Positions 24,979 to 33,894 of a stretch of 64,000 bases of DNA are shown in pieces. Each line of letters begins with the position of its first letter. Position 1 is the first letter of the stretch. The stretch spans positions 1 through 64,000 of the forward strand of contig JAIPIF010000001.1 in assembly GCA_021734785.1 (NCBI GenBank). The letters are read 5' to 3'. The position numbers and the translations under genes are program-made. Below the pieces are notes generated by a model. It did not search any database, was not told the origin of the DNA, and saw only the letters and a list, made by a program, of their open reading frames with translations. The DNA is from Candidatus Altimarinota bacterium. Its GTDB lineage: Bacteria; Patescibacteriota; Gracilibacteria; UBA4473.

Positions 24979-26241
24979 CTACAAAAAGAGGAACACCAGC
25001 CCTCCTGCGGCCGAGACGATAGCCACCCCGGGAATAATTTTTCGGAAAAGTTCTCGAGACCCCAGCAGCGCCACGTAGCCGAGTTTGGTGAGCGTATTTA
25101 CCATCAAGGCGATAAAAATAGCCGTTCGTGTCACGGGCAGGCTCAGCTCTCCCAGCCGAAAAGACTCCAGACTGGAAAGCACCACCGCATCTACATCCAC
25201 CAGTCCCGAGAGAAACGCCGCCGCGTACACCCCTTGGGTGCCTAAATATTTTTGACCAAAAGAGATGGCAAACAGAACAACGATAAAAATTAGGCCAAAC
25301 TTGAGCGCGGGACGAAGCTCAAATGGACTTTTGAGCGGCGGCTTTTTGGGGGACTTTGCTTCTCCTTTTTGACGGAGCATCGTCCAGCCAATCCCCATGC
25401 TGATAGCCCCCATCAGTGCAGGAATTGCGAGAAACAAAAGACCAAACTGCCCGCGACTGAGAAGAAAAATCTCCAACAACACCCGCCATTCCATCACGGC
25501 CATCGCGATCAGAATCCCTGCTGCCAAAATGTTGGTGGGAAACTTTTTGCGTGATTGCTCGGAAAAATTGACGGTCACCGCTGTACTCGAGACCAGTGCC
25601 CCAAGAAGCCCCACAAGTGGGATGCCTCCGCGGGCCCCGAAATATTTGGTGAGAAAATATCCCACAAATCCAATGCCCGAGATCAGCATGACCAAGAGCC
25701 ACACCGTGAAGGGAACAAAAATGCCCCACGGATCAATCGGCTCCTGCGGGAGAAAGGGCAAGACCGCCCCAGAGAAGACAAGAAACTGCAGTGCTCCGCG
25801 CGTCTCAGCCGGGGTGAGTGTCCGCACAAAACGATGCAGATCGTCGCGAAATTCTTTGAGGGTAAAGAGAAAAATCGTCAGCAGCAGCGCAATGATCGGC
25901 TGCCCAAACCCCACGAGCGCGCCCAGCCAAAAGGTCAGGAGCCCCGACAGCTCGGAGGTCATCCCAGGTTTTTTGAGGCGAAAATTTCCGTACCAGTACG
26001 CGATCGCCATCAGGACGACCACAGAACCAAAAATCACGGGCGGCAAAAACGGCATCGACGGAAAAAAGGTCGACACCAGGCCAAGAACGGCCAAACACAT
26101 GGTCGTCCGCACCCCGATAAAGCTCTGATGCTGCCGGGTCGTCTGTCCGTCCATTTCCCGACGAATCCCGAGGATTGCGCCCAACGCGATAGTGAGCAAC
26201 AGCTGAAACACTGGCGACTGGCTCCAGAAAGAAAAATCCAT
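24979..26241 (-). CDS. MgtC/SapB family membrane protein with DUF4010 domain
   Basis: The product is 420 residues with about 11-12 membrane segments. The N-terminal quarter resembles MgtC (LTIALGAILGIRREMDGQ, FIGVRTTMCLAVLGL). The C-terminal part matches DUF4010 (LLGALVSSTAVTVNFSEQS and AAFLSGLVDVDAVVLSSLES). Such proteins are widespread integral membrane proteins of uncertain substrate; Mg2+ or other cation homeostasis is a common guess. It ends just before the ileS promoter. The start follows a leaderless-type promoter by only six bases. Confidence 0.88.
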   Translation of the reverse strand: MDFSFWSQSPVFQLLLTIALGAILGIRREMDGQTTRQHQSFIGVRTTMCLAVLGLVSTFFPSMPFLPPVIFGSVVVLMAIAYWYGNFRLKKPGMTSELSGLLTFWLGALVGFGQPIIALLLTIFLFTLKEFRDDLHRFVRTLTPAETRGALQFLVFSGAVLPFLPQEPIDPWGIFVPFTVWLLVMLISGIGFVGYFLTKYFGARGGIPLVGLLGALVSSTAVTVNFSEQSRKKFPTNILAAGILIAMAVMEWRVLLEIFLLSRGQFGLLFLAIPALMGAISMGIGWTMLRQKGEAKSPKKPPLKSPFELRPALKFGLIFIVVLFAISFGQKYLGTQGVYAAAFLSGLVDVDAVVLSSLESFRLGELSLPVTRTAIFIALMVNTLTKLGYVALLGSRELFRKIIPGVAIVSAAGGLVFLFL

Positions 26242-26247
26242 CGCGAA

Positions 26248-26276
26248 ATTGTATCAGAATTTTCCACGAAAGTCCA
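26248..26276 (-). promoter_or_regulatory. Leaderless-type promoter of the MgtC/DUF4010 gene
   Basis: Minus strand: -35 TGGACT (26271-26276), 17 bp spacer, -10 TACAAT (26248-26253), six bases to the ATG at 26241. Confidence 0.6.
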
Positions 26277-26297
26277 GTGAGCGTGCGGTGTTTCGCG

Positions 26298-27062
26298 TTA
26301 TTTTTTCTTGGCCATCGTCTCACTCAATCCCTGAATGGCCTCCAAAATTTCAATGGGGAGCATCCAGACAGTCGTATTGGACTGATCGGACGACAGATCA
26401 TTGACCGACTGCAGCGTGCGCAGATGCAGGGCCCCCTTTTGTTCGGAAAGCGTTTTGGCGGCAGCGGCCAGATTTACGGCAGCGATTTTATCGCCTTCGG
26501 CCTTGATGATGACCGCGCGTTTTTCGCGTTCGGCTTCGGCCTCTTTGGAAATGGTGCGTTTTAAATTTTCGGGGATTATCACATCCTTCAATTCCACAGA
26601 TTCGACTTTGATGCCCCAGGGGTCCGAGGCGACATCGATAATTTTACGAATATTGGTGGCAATGGAATCACGATTTTGGAGGAGCTCATCCAGCGTGACC
26701 TCTCCGACGGCATTGCGCATGGTGGTCTGGGCCATTTGGCTCATCGCCCAGAAGAAATTTTCGACCTCGAGCACTGCTTTTGATGCATCGGCGATCCGGT
26801 AGTAAATCACCGCATTGATCCGCACGGGGATGTTGTCTTTGGTGATAGCTTCCTGATCGGGGACATCCACGGCTTTGGTCCGGATGTCGATGATGTTGAT
26901 GCGCTGAAAGATGGGAATCACGATACGCCAGCCGGGATTTTTGATGCCGGTAAATCGCCCCATCGTAAACATCACTCCCCGCTGGTACTGATTGATCTGC
27001 TTGAGGGAGGAGAGCAGGATGATAACGACCGCGACGACGATGATGACGGTGAGAGTATTCAT
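26298..27062 (-). CDS. SPFH/band 7 (stomatin/slipin-like) membrane protein
   Basis: The product is 254 residues. An N-terminal membrane hairpin (TVIIVVAVVIILLSSL) leads to the SPFH domain with typical stretches: YQRGVMFTMGRFTGIKNPGW, IDIRTKAVDVPDQEAITKDN, YYRIADASKAVLEVENF, and DPWGIKVESVELKDVIIPE. The C-terminal helix is AEAEREKRAVIIKAEG. Bacterial slipins assemble oligomeric membrane scaffolds. They are often next to an NfeD partner; none is present here. A -10-like TACACT lies about 23 bases before the start, but no convincing -35 goes with it. Confidence 0.92.
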   Translation of the reverse strand: MNTLTVIIVVAVVIILLSSLKQINQYQRGVMFTMGRFTGIKNPGWRIVIPIFQRINIIDIRTKAVDVPDQEAITKDNIPVRINAVIYYRIADASKAVLEVENFFWAMSQMAQTTMRNAVGEVTLDELLQNRDSIATNIRKIIDVASDPWGIKVESVELKDVIIPENLKRTISKEAEAEREKRAVIIKAEGDKIAAVNLAAAAKTLSEQKGALHLRTLQSVNDLSSDQSNTTVWMLPIEILEAIQGLSETMAKKK

Positions 27063-27172
27063 GGGAGGGGAAAAATTTCAGCTCCAGTGTAGCAGGTTTT
27101 GCAAAAAATCGGGAACAAGAAAAGAGGGGGATTTCCACATGAAAATCCCCACTCACTATTCAACGATGGGTC

Positions 27173-27841
27173 TCAAGTCAGAGATATTTCTTCTCTTTTT
27201 TCAAGCGCCAAAACTAATTGCTCTAGCTTTTTTACTGCCTCGATTCCCTTTAGTGTTTTTCCATCTCGGCGAGTAACCACTGGATCACAACACTCTTTCA
27301 GTACCAGAAAGGCTTCCTTCTTTTCTCCTTCCTCATCCAACTGAGAAAGGATCAACACAGGTCCTTCCTCGACGTTTTCTCGTTTTTCATCGCAGAAAAA
27401 TCCTCCGATGAGAAAGTTCCCCTCTCGCGCTTTTTCATACATTTTTGAGAAAAGAAGTTGCAGTTTTTCTTCAACTCGCTCCTGCGATCCTGGCTTTACA
27501 GCGGAAAAAACACTTTGCTGCTTTCTCTTTCTTTTCTTTGGAGGTCGCTTTTGCGAAAGTTTGTTTTCGACTTTCTGAACCAACTGCCCCAAAATTTTCG
27601 TTGCCTGAGGATCTCCTTTTTTCAAAATCCCTTGCCGAGTTCTTACCTCGACTTTTCCGTTTACGAAAATTGTCACTCCGCCTTTGGTGCGAAATCCCTC
27701 AATCGAAGGATCAAAAGAAAATTTCCCAAAAGATGTGTTTTCGCTGAAGGGAGTTTTCCCAACAAGCTTTCTTAGTTTCGCTTCGTTTGCAGCAAAGCTT
27801 TTTTTCGCCACTGCTGCTGTTTTTGTTTCATTTAAAACCAT
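27173..27841 (-). CDS. Protein of unknown function
   Basis: The product is 222 residues, soluble and highly charged. A basic linker (RPPKKRKRKQQ, about residues 99-109) separates two parts. The first is small and beta-rich, with GGVTIFVNGKVEVRTRQGIL; the second is helical and contains CCDPVVTRRDGKTLKGIEAV. No family is recognised. Codon use is more A/T-rich than its neighbours, like the unknown genes at 48663, 49315 and 62649. No clear promoter is visible. It lies between the slipin and lepA genes, all on the minus strand, with gaps of more than 100 bases on each side. Confidence 0.6.
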   Translation of the reverse strand: MVLNETKTAAVAKKSFAANEAKLRKLVGKTPFSENTSFGKFSFDPSIEGFRTKGGVTIFVNGKVEVRTRQGILKKGDPQATKILGQLVQKVENKLSQKRPPKKRKRKQQSVFSAVKPGSQERVEEKLQLLFSKMYEKAREGNFLIGGFFCDEKRENVEEGPVLILSQLDEEGEKKEAFLVLKECCDPVVTRRDGKTLKGIEAVKKLEQLVLALEKREEISLT

Positions 27842-28059
27842 AAAAAATAAATTTGGAGATTCTTAAATCCTAAATTTTCCAATTCAGAATTTGACCGCCT
27901 GACCCAATTTCTTGAGCCGCGGTTCTGTCTTCGGTTGGCACGGAAGACAGGAAACGACCCAAGAAAGCCATCGCCGAAAAGAGCATGAGAATCCGCCGCC
28001 CCCGCACATTCTACAAATGGTAGTTTGGGGTGAAAAAATCCCCGTGTCAAGAAATTCGA

Positions 28060-29859
28060 TTACTTTCGCATCAGAGCAAAAAATGCCTCCTGCGGGATGT
28101 CGATTTTTCCAAATTGCTTGAGTCGTTTTTTCCCGGCTTTTTGTTTCTTGAGCAGTTTGTTTTTGCGCGTGACATCTCCGCCGTACAGCTTGGCGGTGAC
28201 GTCTTTTCGCAGCGCAGAAATGGTTTCCCGTGCGACAATCTTGCCGCCCAGCGCCGCCTGAATCTTGATGGCAAACTGTGCCTTGGGGACGATATCTTTG
28301 AGTTTTTTGCACCAGGCCTCTCCGATATGATGGGCGTCCGGTCTGTAAACAATCTGAGAAAGCGCGTCGATTTTTTCTTCGGCCACCAGCATGTCCAGTC
28401 GGGCCAGATTTCCCTCGCGCATCCCAATCGGCTCGTATGACATCGAGGCAAATCCACTGGAAATCGATTTGAGGTCGTCATAAAAATCCGTGACGATTGA
28501 GGCCAGGGGCATTTCAAACGTCAGCTCCGTGCGGGTGGGGTCCGTGTACTGCAGATTTTTGTGCAGCCCACGACGATCAGTACAGAGCTGGATGACTGCG
28601 CCTACCTGTTCGGCCGGACAAAAAATCATGACCTTCATCCACGGCTCACGCAACGCATCGTACTTGCCCGCATCGGGGAGTTCCGAGGGATTGGAAATGG
28701 GAACGATCTCGTCATTGGGGCGCACCATTTCGTATGCTACCGACGGGGCCGTGACGAGAATATCCAGATCAAATTCGCGCTCGAGTCGCTCCTGGACAAT
28801 GTCGAGATGGAGAAGTCCCAGAAATCCGACGCGAAACCCATTGCCCAGTGCCGAAGAATTTTCGGGAACAAACACGAGCGAGGCATCGTTGAGAACCAGC
28901 TTTTCCAGACTTTTTCGCAGGAGTGGAAAATCGTCGCCGGCAATGGGATAAATCCCCGCGAAGACAAACGGAATGGGTTCTTTGTACCCCGGGAGCCCCG
29001 CAGGGCGCGCTTCTGTCCCGGAATAAAGCGTGTCCCCCACCTTGGCATCCACGACATTTTTGAGACCGGTCACGATGTATCCGACTTCCCCTGCAGAAAG
29101 CGTTTTTGTCGGGGTATAGCCGGGCGAAAGAAAGCCAACCTCTGTCGGCAACAACTCTCTGCCGGCTCGCAAAAGCCGGAGTTTTTGGCCGGCACGAAGC
29201 GTCCCCGAAAAGACCCGTACCGAACTCACCACGCCGCGATAACTGTCAAACGTCGAATCAAAAATCAATGCGCGGGTCGAGCCGTGGGCAAAGAGGTCGG
29301 GAGAATGAGAGAAGAGGCGGTTTTTTTCTGGAGGAGGCACCTGCTCGATGAGACAGTCCAAAAGAGCTTCTGTTCCCGTCCCTTCTTTGGCGGAGATATG
29401 AAGAATGTCTTCTGCGGGAAATCCGAGCAGTTTTTCAATTTCTTCGGCTCGGCGGTCCGGCTCGGCGGCGGGGAGGTCAATTTTATTCAAAACGGGGATG
29501 ATTTTGAGCCCCTGCTCCATCGCGAGAAACACATTGGCCAAGGTCTGCGCCTGTACCCCCTGCGTCGCATCCACGACTAAAACGGCTCCCTCACACGCGG
29601 CGAGACTGCGAGACACTTCATAGCTAAAATCCACGTGCCCGGGGGTGTCAATCAGGTTGAGCTGTATCCCTTTCCAGTCCATTCGCACCGGCTGAAGCTT
29701 GATCGTGATCCCCCGTTCGCGTTCGAGATCCATCGTGTCCAGGAGCTGAGATTTCATGTCACGAGAAGAGATGGTCCCCGTCCGCTCGAGTAAACGATCG
29801 GCAAGCGTAGATTTCCCGTGATCAATGTGCGCGATGATACAGAAGTTTCGAATGTCCAT
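28060..29859 (-). CDS. lepA: Elongation factor 4 (LepA)
   Basis: The product is 599 residues, full length for the family. The GTPase motifs are complete: G1 AHIDHGKST, G2 RERGITIK, G3 DTPGHVDF, and G4 as VLNKIDLP. Domains II, III and V follow, then the LepA-specific C-terminal domain (AALGGKIVARETISALRKDV and KNKLLKKQKAGKKRLKQFG). EF4 binds ribosomes and aids translation under stress. The start codon lies three bases after the stop of a short upstream ORF whose first codons duplicate the lepA beginning. Confidence 0.97.
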   Translation of the reverse strand: MDIRNFCIIAHIDHGKSTLADRLLERTGTISSRDMKSQLLDTMDLERERGITIKLQPVRMDWKGIQLNLIDTPGHVDFSYEVSRSLAACEGAVLVVDATQGVQAQTLANVFLAMEQGLKIIPVLNKIDLPAAEPDRRAEEIEKLLGFPAEDILHISAKEGTGTEALLDCLIEQVPPPEKNRLFSHSPDLFAHGSTRALIFDSTFDSYRGVVSSVRVFSGTLRAGQKLRLLRAGRELLPTEVGFLSPGYTPTKTLSAGEVGYIVTGLKNVVDAKVGDTLYSGTEARPAGLPGYKEPIPFVFAGIYPIAGDDFPLLRKSLEKLVLNDASLVFVPENSSALGNGFRVGFLGLLHLDIVQERLEREFDLDILVTAPSVAYEMVRPNDEIVPISNPSELPDAGKYDALREPWMKVMIFCPAEQVGAVIQLCTDRRGLHKNLQYTDPTRTELTFEMPLASIVTDFYDDLKSISSGFASMSYEPIGMREGNLARLDMLVAEEKIDALSQIVYRPDAHHIGEAWCKKLKDIVPKAQFAIKIQAALGGKIVARETISALRKDVTAKLYGGDVTRKNKLLKKQKAGKKRLKQFGKIDIPQEAFFALMRK

Positions 29860-29862
29860 GTT

Positions 29863-29976
29863 CTAAAAGAATTTTGGGGAAATGGAAGGATCGAGCGGCA
29901 CGACGAGAATCCCGTGCGTGACCTGACCGACAGCGTTTTGATGAAGGCAGATGATGCCGAAGTTTCGAATGTCCAT
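29863..29976 (-). CDS. 37-codon upstream ORF carrying a partial copy of the lepA start
   Basis: The encoded peptide begins MDIRNFGIICLHQN, against MDIRNFCIIAHIDH for LepA. The first 18 bases are identical and the next nine nearly so, after which similarity fades. The stop TAG ends three bases before the lepA ATG, so ribosomes could reinitiate. The promoter at 29988-30015 ends only eleven bases before this ATG, which makes the small ORF the first coding sequence on the mRNA. It is either a relic of a local duplication or a coupled leader peptide. Confidence 0.45.
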   Translation of the reverse strand: MDIRNFGIICLHQNAVGQVTHGILVVPLDPSISPKFF

Positions 29977-29987
29977 AATCGGCACGG

Positions 29988-30015
29988 AGTCTATTTCTTT
30001 CGGGGAAATTTGCAA
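29988..30015 (-). promoter_or_regulatory. lepA promoter sharing its -35 with the facing promoter
   Basis: Minus strand: -35 TTGCAA (30010-30015), 16 bp spacer, -10 TAGACT (29988-29993). TTGCAA is its own reverse complement and also serves as the -35 of the plus-strand promoter at 30010-30038. Confidence 0.5.
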
Positions 30016-30038
30016 CTGGCCTCTCGCCAACGTACAAT
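30010..30038 (+). promoter_or_regulatory. Promoter of the second pseudopilin cluster
   Basis: Plus strand: -35 TTGCAA (30010-30015), 17 bp spacer, -10 TACAAT (30033-30038). The ATG at 30054 follows 15 bases later. Confidence 0.6.
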
Positions 30039-30053
30039 CCTTTCGAAAACACA

Positions 30054-30620
30054 ATGCACAAAACTTTTGGATTTTCCTTTCTTGAAATCGTTGTAGGAAT
30101 CGCCCTCATTGGGACTCTGGCAGCAGTGGCTTATCCTTCTTTGGCCCAGTGGCAACGCAAAGAAGCCTATCTCAGGGAAACCAGCCGCGTGATAGAAACG
30201 CTTACCGCCGCTCGGGCAAATGCGCTCTCTGAGCGAGTCTGCCCCTCTGGAGAAGCGGCCGAAACCTGGACAGCTAAAGTTCAACAACAACAGCGACGCC
30301 TTTTTTGCAACGCAAATCCGGCAACTACAGAAAATACGGTGATGTTTTCCCATGTGAATGTTTTTTTGTACTCCTACAACGATGTCCTTTCTGAGTGGAC
30401 TCTGGAGGCCATTGATTTAGAGAGTCGTCCTCTCGAAATTGTTTTTTCGACAGAAGAAAATACTCCCCCCGTTATTCAGGTCGATGATGGTGCCATAACC
30501 TACAGCGAAATCCAACTGGTTCTTGAACCTCGACAAGAAAATATCCGCTCAAAAAAACTCTGCTTTAACCGTTTTGGCGGTTTTCCCTTTTGGGACCAGG
30601 ACGGGAAATGCGGAAAATAA
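30054..30620 (+). CDS. Type IV pseudopilin, GspH/FimT-like (second cluster)
   Basis: The product is 188 residues. The leader MHKTFG is followed by FSFLEIVVGIALIGTLAAVA with Glu +5 and a following Tyr-Pro, the common pilin fold start. The globular domain has Cys residues in ERVCPSGEA and RRLFCNAN and a late LCFNRFGGFPF. It heads a three-gene set in the same order as 13046-14563 (GspH-like, PilV-like, PilW-like). It may build an alternative initiation complex for the same pilus, since the window has a single PilB and PilC. Confidence 0.82.
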   Translation: MHKTFGFSFLEIVVGIALIGTLAAVAYPSLAQWQRKEAYLRETSRVIETLTAARANALSERVCPSGEAAETWTAKVQQQQRRLFCNANPATTENTVMFSHVNVFLYSYNDVLSEWTLEAIDLESRPLEIVFSTEENTPPVIQVDDGAITYSEIQLVLEPRQENIRSKKLCFNRFGGFPFWDQDGKCGK

Positions 30621-31306
30621 AAGAAAAAATGAATATTTTGCGACGGATTCGCACAATAAAAAGCGCGGGAGAATCTCTCCTGGAGGTCGTGGTAGCACTG
30701 ATGATTTTGGGCAGCGTGCTGATTCTTTCCTTTTCGCTGCTGGGGCAAGCAAATCGCACCACGGAAAACGTCAAAAATAAAATTATTGCCCTCGACATCG
30801 CTCGTGAGGGGATTGAAGCGACGCGGAACATTCGCGATACCAACTGGCTCAAGCATTCCGGCCGCCGTCGCCAAAACTGGCTTTGCCTTCCTGCCTCTCC
30901 CGACTGTGTGGAAAAAATTACAGAAGGATTGTATACGGTCGCCTTTGCGGAAGCCCAAGAGCAGTATTTGCTAACGAAATACGCGGGAAGCGATCCACTC
31001 GATCTCTCCAACGAATCAGCTGATTTCTCTGATTTCAAGCTCTGGTTTGATGGGACTCGATACACCCATGAGGAAGCGGGCAATGAACCGACTCTTTTTT
31101 ATCGACAGATTTTTCTTGCTCCCGAAACTCCTTTTGCGGACAGTGACATGTCTGAGCCAGGGTTTTGTGATGGTGCAGGAGACGCCTGTGCCGGGGCAAA
31201 GCTGGAGGTGGTCGTCACGGTTGCCTGGCAAGAAGAAACTGCCGTGCGATCCGTCGAACTGTCGACGCATCTTTTTGACTTCTTTGAGCGCGAATCCTAC
31301 GAATGA
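30608..31306 (+). CDS. Type IV pseudopilin, PilV-like (second cluster)
   Basis: The product is 232 residues from 30608; an ATG at 30629 is the alternative. The 30608 start has a Shine-Dalgarno AGGA six bases upstream, whereas 30629 would give a 14-residue leader like the paralogue at 13554. The signature is SAG then ESLLEVVVALMILGSVLILS with Glu +5. The ALDIAREGIEATRNIRDTNW stretch is shared with the 13554 protein. The C-terminal half has paired cysteines (CDGAGDACAG). It overlaps the upstream gene by 13 bases and the next by four. Confidence 0.8.
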   Translation: MRKIKEKMNILRRIRTIKSAGESLLEVVVALMILGSVLILSFSLLGQANRTTENVKNKIIALDIAREGIEATRNIRDTNWLKHSGRRRQNWLCLPASPDCVEKITEGLYTVAFAEAQEQYLLTKYAGSDPLDLSNESADFSDFKLWFDGTRYTHEEAGNEPTLFYRQIFLAPETPFADSDMSEPGFCDGAGDACAGAKLEVVVTVAWQEETAVRSVELSTHLFDFFERESYE

Positions 31307-32184
31307 AATGGAAAAAACCTGGCTTCACGTTATTTGAAATCCTTGTGGCGAGCGGGATCGCCGCAGTGGTTCTGGTGACCGCTTTTGGGACGGTGGGAAA
31401 TATTTATTTCTTACAAAAACGCGTCACGCTCTCGCAGAATTTTTATGATGAGAGCCGCATTGTCCTCGAGCGACTCGCGAAGCTCTCATGCAATAACACC
31501 ATTGATTACAATCGTTTTTTTGAAGAAGTCGGTCCGGACACTACGCTAGGAGCGTGCGAAATTTTTGATGCCGATCAGCTGCCAGGGGCGGCTGCGACTG
31601 ACCCAGTCACCGTACGAGCCACCCAGGCCTATCCCCGCCTTTTTTATTGGGACAGCAATGACGATGGCATCCAAGACCGAAACCTCGGGGGCAAAACCCT
31701 GACGGGAGAGGACGATCCCTGTACGGTAGCGTTCCAGGGCGATCTCAGCACCCTGTATTTGATTAACGGCGATCGAACAATTCGCTTGGCCATCCGCGAA
31801 AATGCCGGCACCCTTGAAGTCCAGCGACAGCTGGGATTTGACAGCAACGGAGATGGGCGTGCCGACGAGTGGAGTCATGTACTTACCAGCTGTCAGTACA
31901 ATGGGAATGATCCCCTGGGCGGCACAGATCTCTGCGGGAGAGAGCACGACTGGACCGTGATTTCTCCGCCGTCAATTTTGGTGGAATCTTTTGTCTTTGT
32001 GCCCTCACCATCAAGAGATCCGTTCTTGGCTTTTCGGGTGGAAGCGGCCCAGCGACACCCGTCGGTATTTTTGTCGCTGCAGACATCCCTGGCAGAATTT
32101 GAAAAATACGGATTTTCCACGGCGCCAGAAATCAGCCTCCACACCAGCACCTCCTCGCGGGTGTTTGGAAATACGCGGAAATAA
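31303..32184 (+). CDS. Type IV pseudopilin, PilW-like (second cluster)
   Basis: The product is 293 residues. The leader MKWKKPG precedes FTLFEILVASGIAAVVLVTA with Glu +5. A NNTIDYNRFFEE stretch parallels RNNSIDYSKY in the 14048 protein. Asp-rich loops (YWDSNDDGIQDRN and DSNGDGRADEW) look like calcium-binding thrombospondin-type loops, which would be unusual in the smaller paralogue. Two Cys pairs are present. It ends the cluster; repeats follow. Confidence 0.82.
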   Translation: MKWKKPGFTLFEILVASGIAAVVLVTAFGTVGNIYFLQKRVTLSQNFYDESRIVLERLAKLSCNNTIDYNRFFEEVGPDTTLGACEIFDADQLPGAAATDPVTVRATQAYPRLFYWDSNDDGIQDRNLGGKTLTGEDDPCTVAFQGDLSTLYLINGDRTIRLAIRENAGTLEVQRQLGFDSNGDGRADEWSHVLTSCQYNGNDPLGGTDLCGREHDWTVISPPSILVESFVFVPSPSRDPFLAFRVEAAQRHPSVFLSLQTSLAEFEKYGFSTAPEISLHTSTSSRVFGNTRK

Positions 32185-32296
32185 TTTCCATCGCTCCACC
32201 TTTTTCTGAAATAGTTTTTTTACTTTCTTTTTGTCTTTAACGAATTTCTTTCTTGTAACTTGTCATCTGGAATCTGTAATTCTTCTTTTTCTTTTT

Positions 32297-32352
32297 TTCT
32301 TCAAAACTTCACTGCTTCCCTCCCCCCCTTTTTCAAAGGGGGATGGGGGGAT
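32297..32352. repeat. Partial copy of the 170-bp intergenic repeat
   Basis: A CTTCAAAACTTCACTGCTTC segment is followed by a C-tract, TTTTTCAAAGGGGGATGGGG palindrome, as in 1935-2104. It lies in the 267-bp gap 32185-32451, which otherwise holds the AT-rich oligomers seen at the other repeat sites and the gltX promoter. Confidence 0.65.
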
Positions 32353-32415
32353 TTCCCTCCCTGTAATTCGTAATCGAACATTGTTCATTGCTCTTTGCTC
32401 TCTGCTCTTTGTTTT

Positions 32416-32444
32416 TTGCAATTTACCAGCTGTCTGAGTACACT
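32416..32444 (+). promoter_or_regulatory. Leaderless-type promoter of gltX
   Basis: Plus strand: -35 TTGCAA (32416-32421), 17 bp spacer, -10 TACACT (32439-32444), seven bases to the ATG at 32452. Confidence 0.6.
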
Positions 32445-32451
32445 CCCGTCG

Positions 32452-33894
32452 ATGACTCCTGAAACACAAACCCCGGTCGTCGTCCGCATGCCCCCCAGCC
32501 CGACAGGGCATCTGCACCTGGGGACAGCCCGGGCGGCGCTTTTCAATTGGCTGTTTGCCCGCCACCACAGCGGCAAAATTATTTTTCGCTGGGAGGACAC
32601 CGACCGCGAGCGCAGCAAGCCGGAATTTGAGCGAGAAATTCTCGACGGACTGAAGTGGCTCGGGATGGATTTTGAACAAGAAAGTGAAATATTTCGCCAA
32701 ACAGAAAACGCCGAACTGCATCGACAAAAACTGGCAAAACTCTGGGAGGAAGAAAAGGTCTTTCCCTGTTTCACCCCTGCAGAAGAGCTGGAAGAACAGA
32801 GAAAAAAAGCGGCCACCGACAAAACGAATTTTGTCTTTTGGTCGCCCTGGCGAGAGCTCGACAAAAAAACAGCCGAAGAAAAAATGAAAACAGAAAAATT
32901 TGTCTGGCGGCTGCGCACCCCGCGTGATCGCTGGATCGTGTGGAAAGACCTCGTGCGCAAAAAGGTGAGTGTCAACACCGATACGATCGGCGACTTTGCC
33001 GTGGCGAGAGCGGATGGGAGTGTGCTGTATTTTCTTGCAAATGCCATCGACGACGCGACCCAAAACATTACCCACGTCCTGCGCGGCGAAGATCACATTT
33101 CCAATACCCCAAAACAGATGCTTTTGTACGAAGCCCTCGGGGAATCCGAACCAACATTTGGGCACATCCCCCTGGTGCTGGATCAGCAAAAACGCAAACT
33201 CAGCAAACGCAATGTCGAGCCCGGAGTCTGTGTCCTGGTCAAAGATTTTCAGACCGCCGGATTTCTCCCCGAGGGCGTGGTCAATGGCCTGGTGTTTCTG
33301 GGGTGGAATCCCAAAACGACCGAAGAAATTTTTTCGATGGAAGCCCTGGTGGAAAAGTTTGAGATTACAAAAGTCAACCCGGGAGCCGCCCAGTATGATT
33401 TTGGGAAAATGCTGTGGTTTAACAGCCAATGGATGCGCCGCGTGGATGTGAAAAAGTTGCAGCAATATTTTGCGGATTTTTCCGGGAAATCGGTGCCAGT
33501 CGAAGCACTCGAGATCGCACGGGAAAAAGCCAAAACGCTGGTCGAGCTGGAGGACGAGCTCAAATATTTACTCGACGATCCCGGCTGGGATGCGTCGCTT
33601 TTGATGCATGAAAAAATGGGCCTGACGATTGAAGATGGGCAAAAAATGCTGGCAGAAATTCTTCCCTTGTTGAAAGAAATTTCAGAGAGCGAGTGGACAG
33701 CGGAAAAGCTGCACGAAGTTTCAGTGAAAAAAATTGAGGCACTTGGGATCAAAAATGGTCCTTTCATGTGGCCGTTTCGTGTGGCACTGTCAAACCGAAA
33801 AGGCTCGGCGGGGCCGTTTGAAATTGCCAGCGTGATCGGCAAAGAAGAAACCCTGCGCCGAGTCGAGCGTGCTGCGGGAACGGAGAAACACTAG
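32452..33894 (+). CDS. gltX: Glutamyl-tRNA synthetase
   Basis: The product is 480 residues, normal for bacterial GluRS. The HIGH motif appears as HLHLG in RMPPSPTGHLHLGTARAALF, and KMSKS as KLSKR in DQQKRKLSKRNV. The glutamate-binding region FRWEDTDRERS, and GEDHISNTPKQMLLYEALG, are typical. It charges tRNA-Glu and possibly tRNA-Gln (non-discriminating), which would require a GatCAB amidotransferase elsewhere. The start at 32452 is fixed by the promoter. It is convergent with the giant surface protein gene, with a four-base overlap. Confidence 0.96.
   Translation: MTPETQTPVVVRMPPSPTGHLHLGTARAALFNWLFARHHSGKIIFRWEDTDRERSKPEFEREILDGLKWLGMDFEQESEIFRQTENAELHRQKLAKLWEEEKVFPCFTPAEELEEQRKKAATDKTNFVFWSPWRELDKKTAEEKMKTEKFVWRLRTPRDRWIVWKDLVRKKVSVNTDTIGDFAVARADGSVLYFLANAIDDATQNITHVLRGEDHISNTPKQMLLYEALGESEPTFGHIPLVLDQQKRKLSKRNVEPGVCVLVKDFQTAGFLPEGVVNGLVFLGWNPKTTEEIFSMEALVEKFEITKVNPGAAQYDFGKMLWFNSQWMRRVDVKKLQQYFADFSGKSVPVEALEIAREKAKTLVELEDELKYLLDDPGWDASLLMHEKMGLTIEDGQKMLAEILPLLKEISESEWTAEKLHEVSVKKIEALGIKNGPFMWPFRVALSNRKGSAGPFEIASVIGKEETLRRVERAAGTEKH

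Noticed and set aside
27903-27967. Hairpin CTGTCTTC/GAAGACAG between lepA and the unknown gene as a terminator
   Set aside because: The stem is real, but no T run follows it on either strand, and no gene is clearly served by it.
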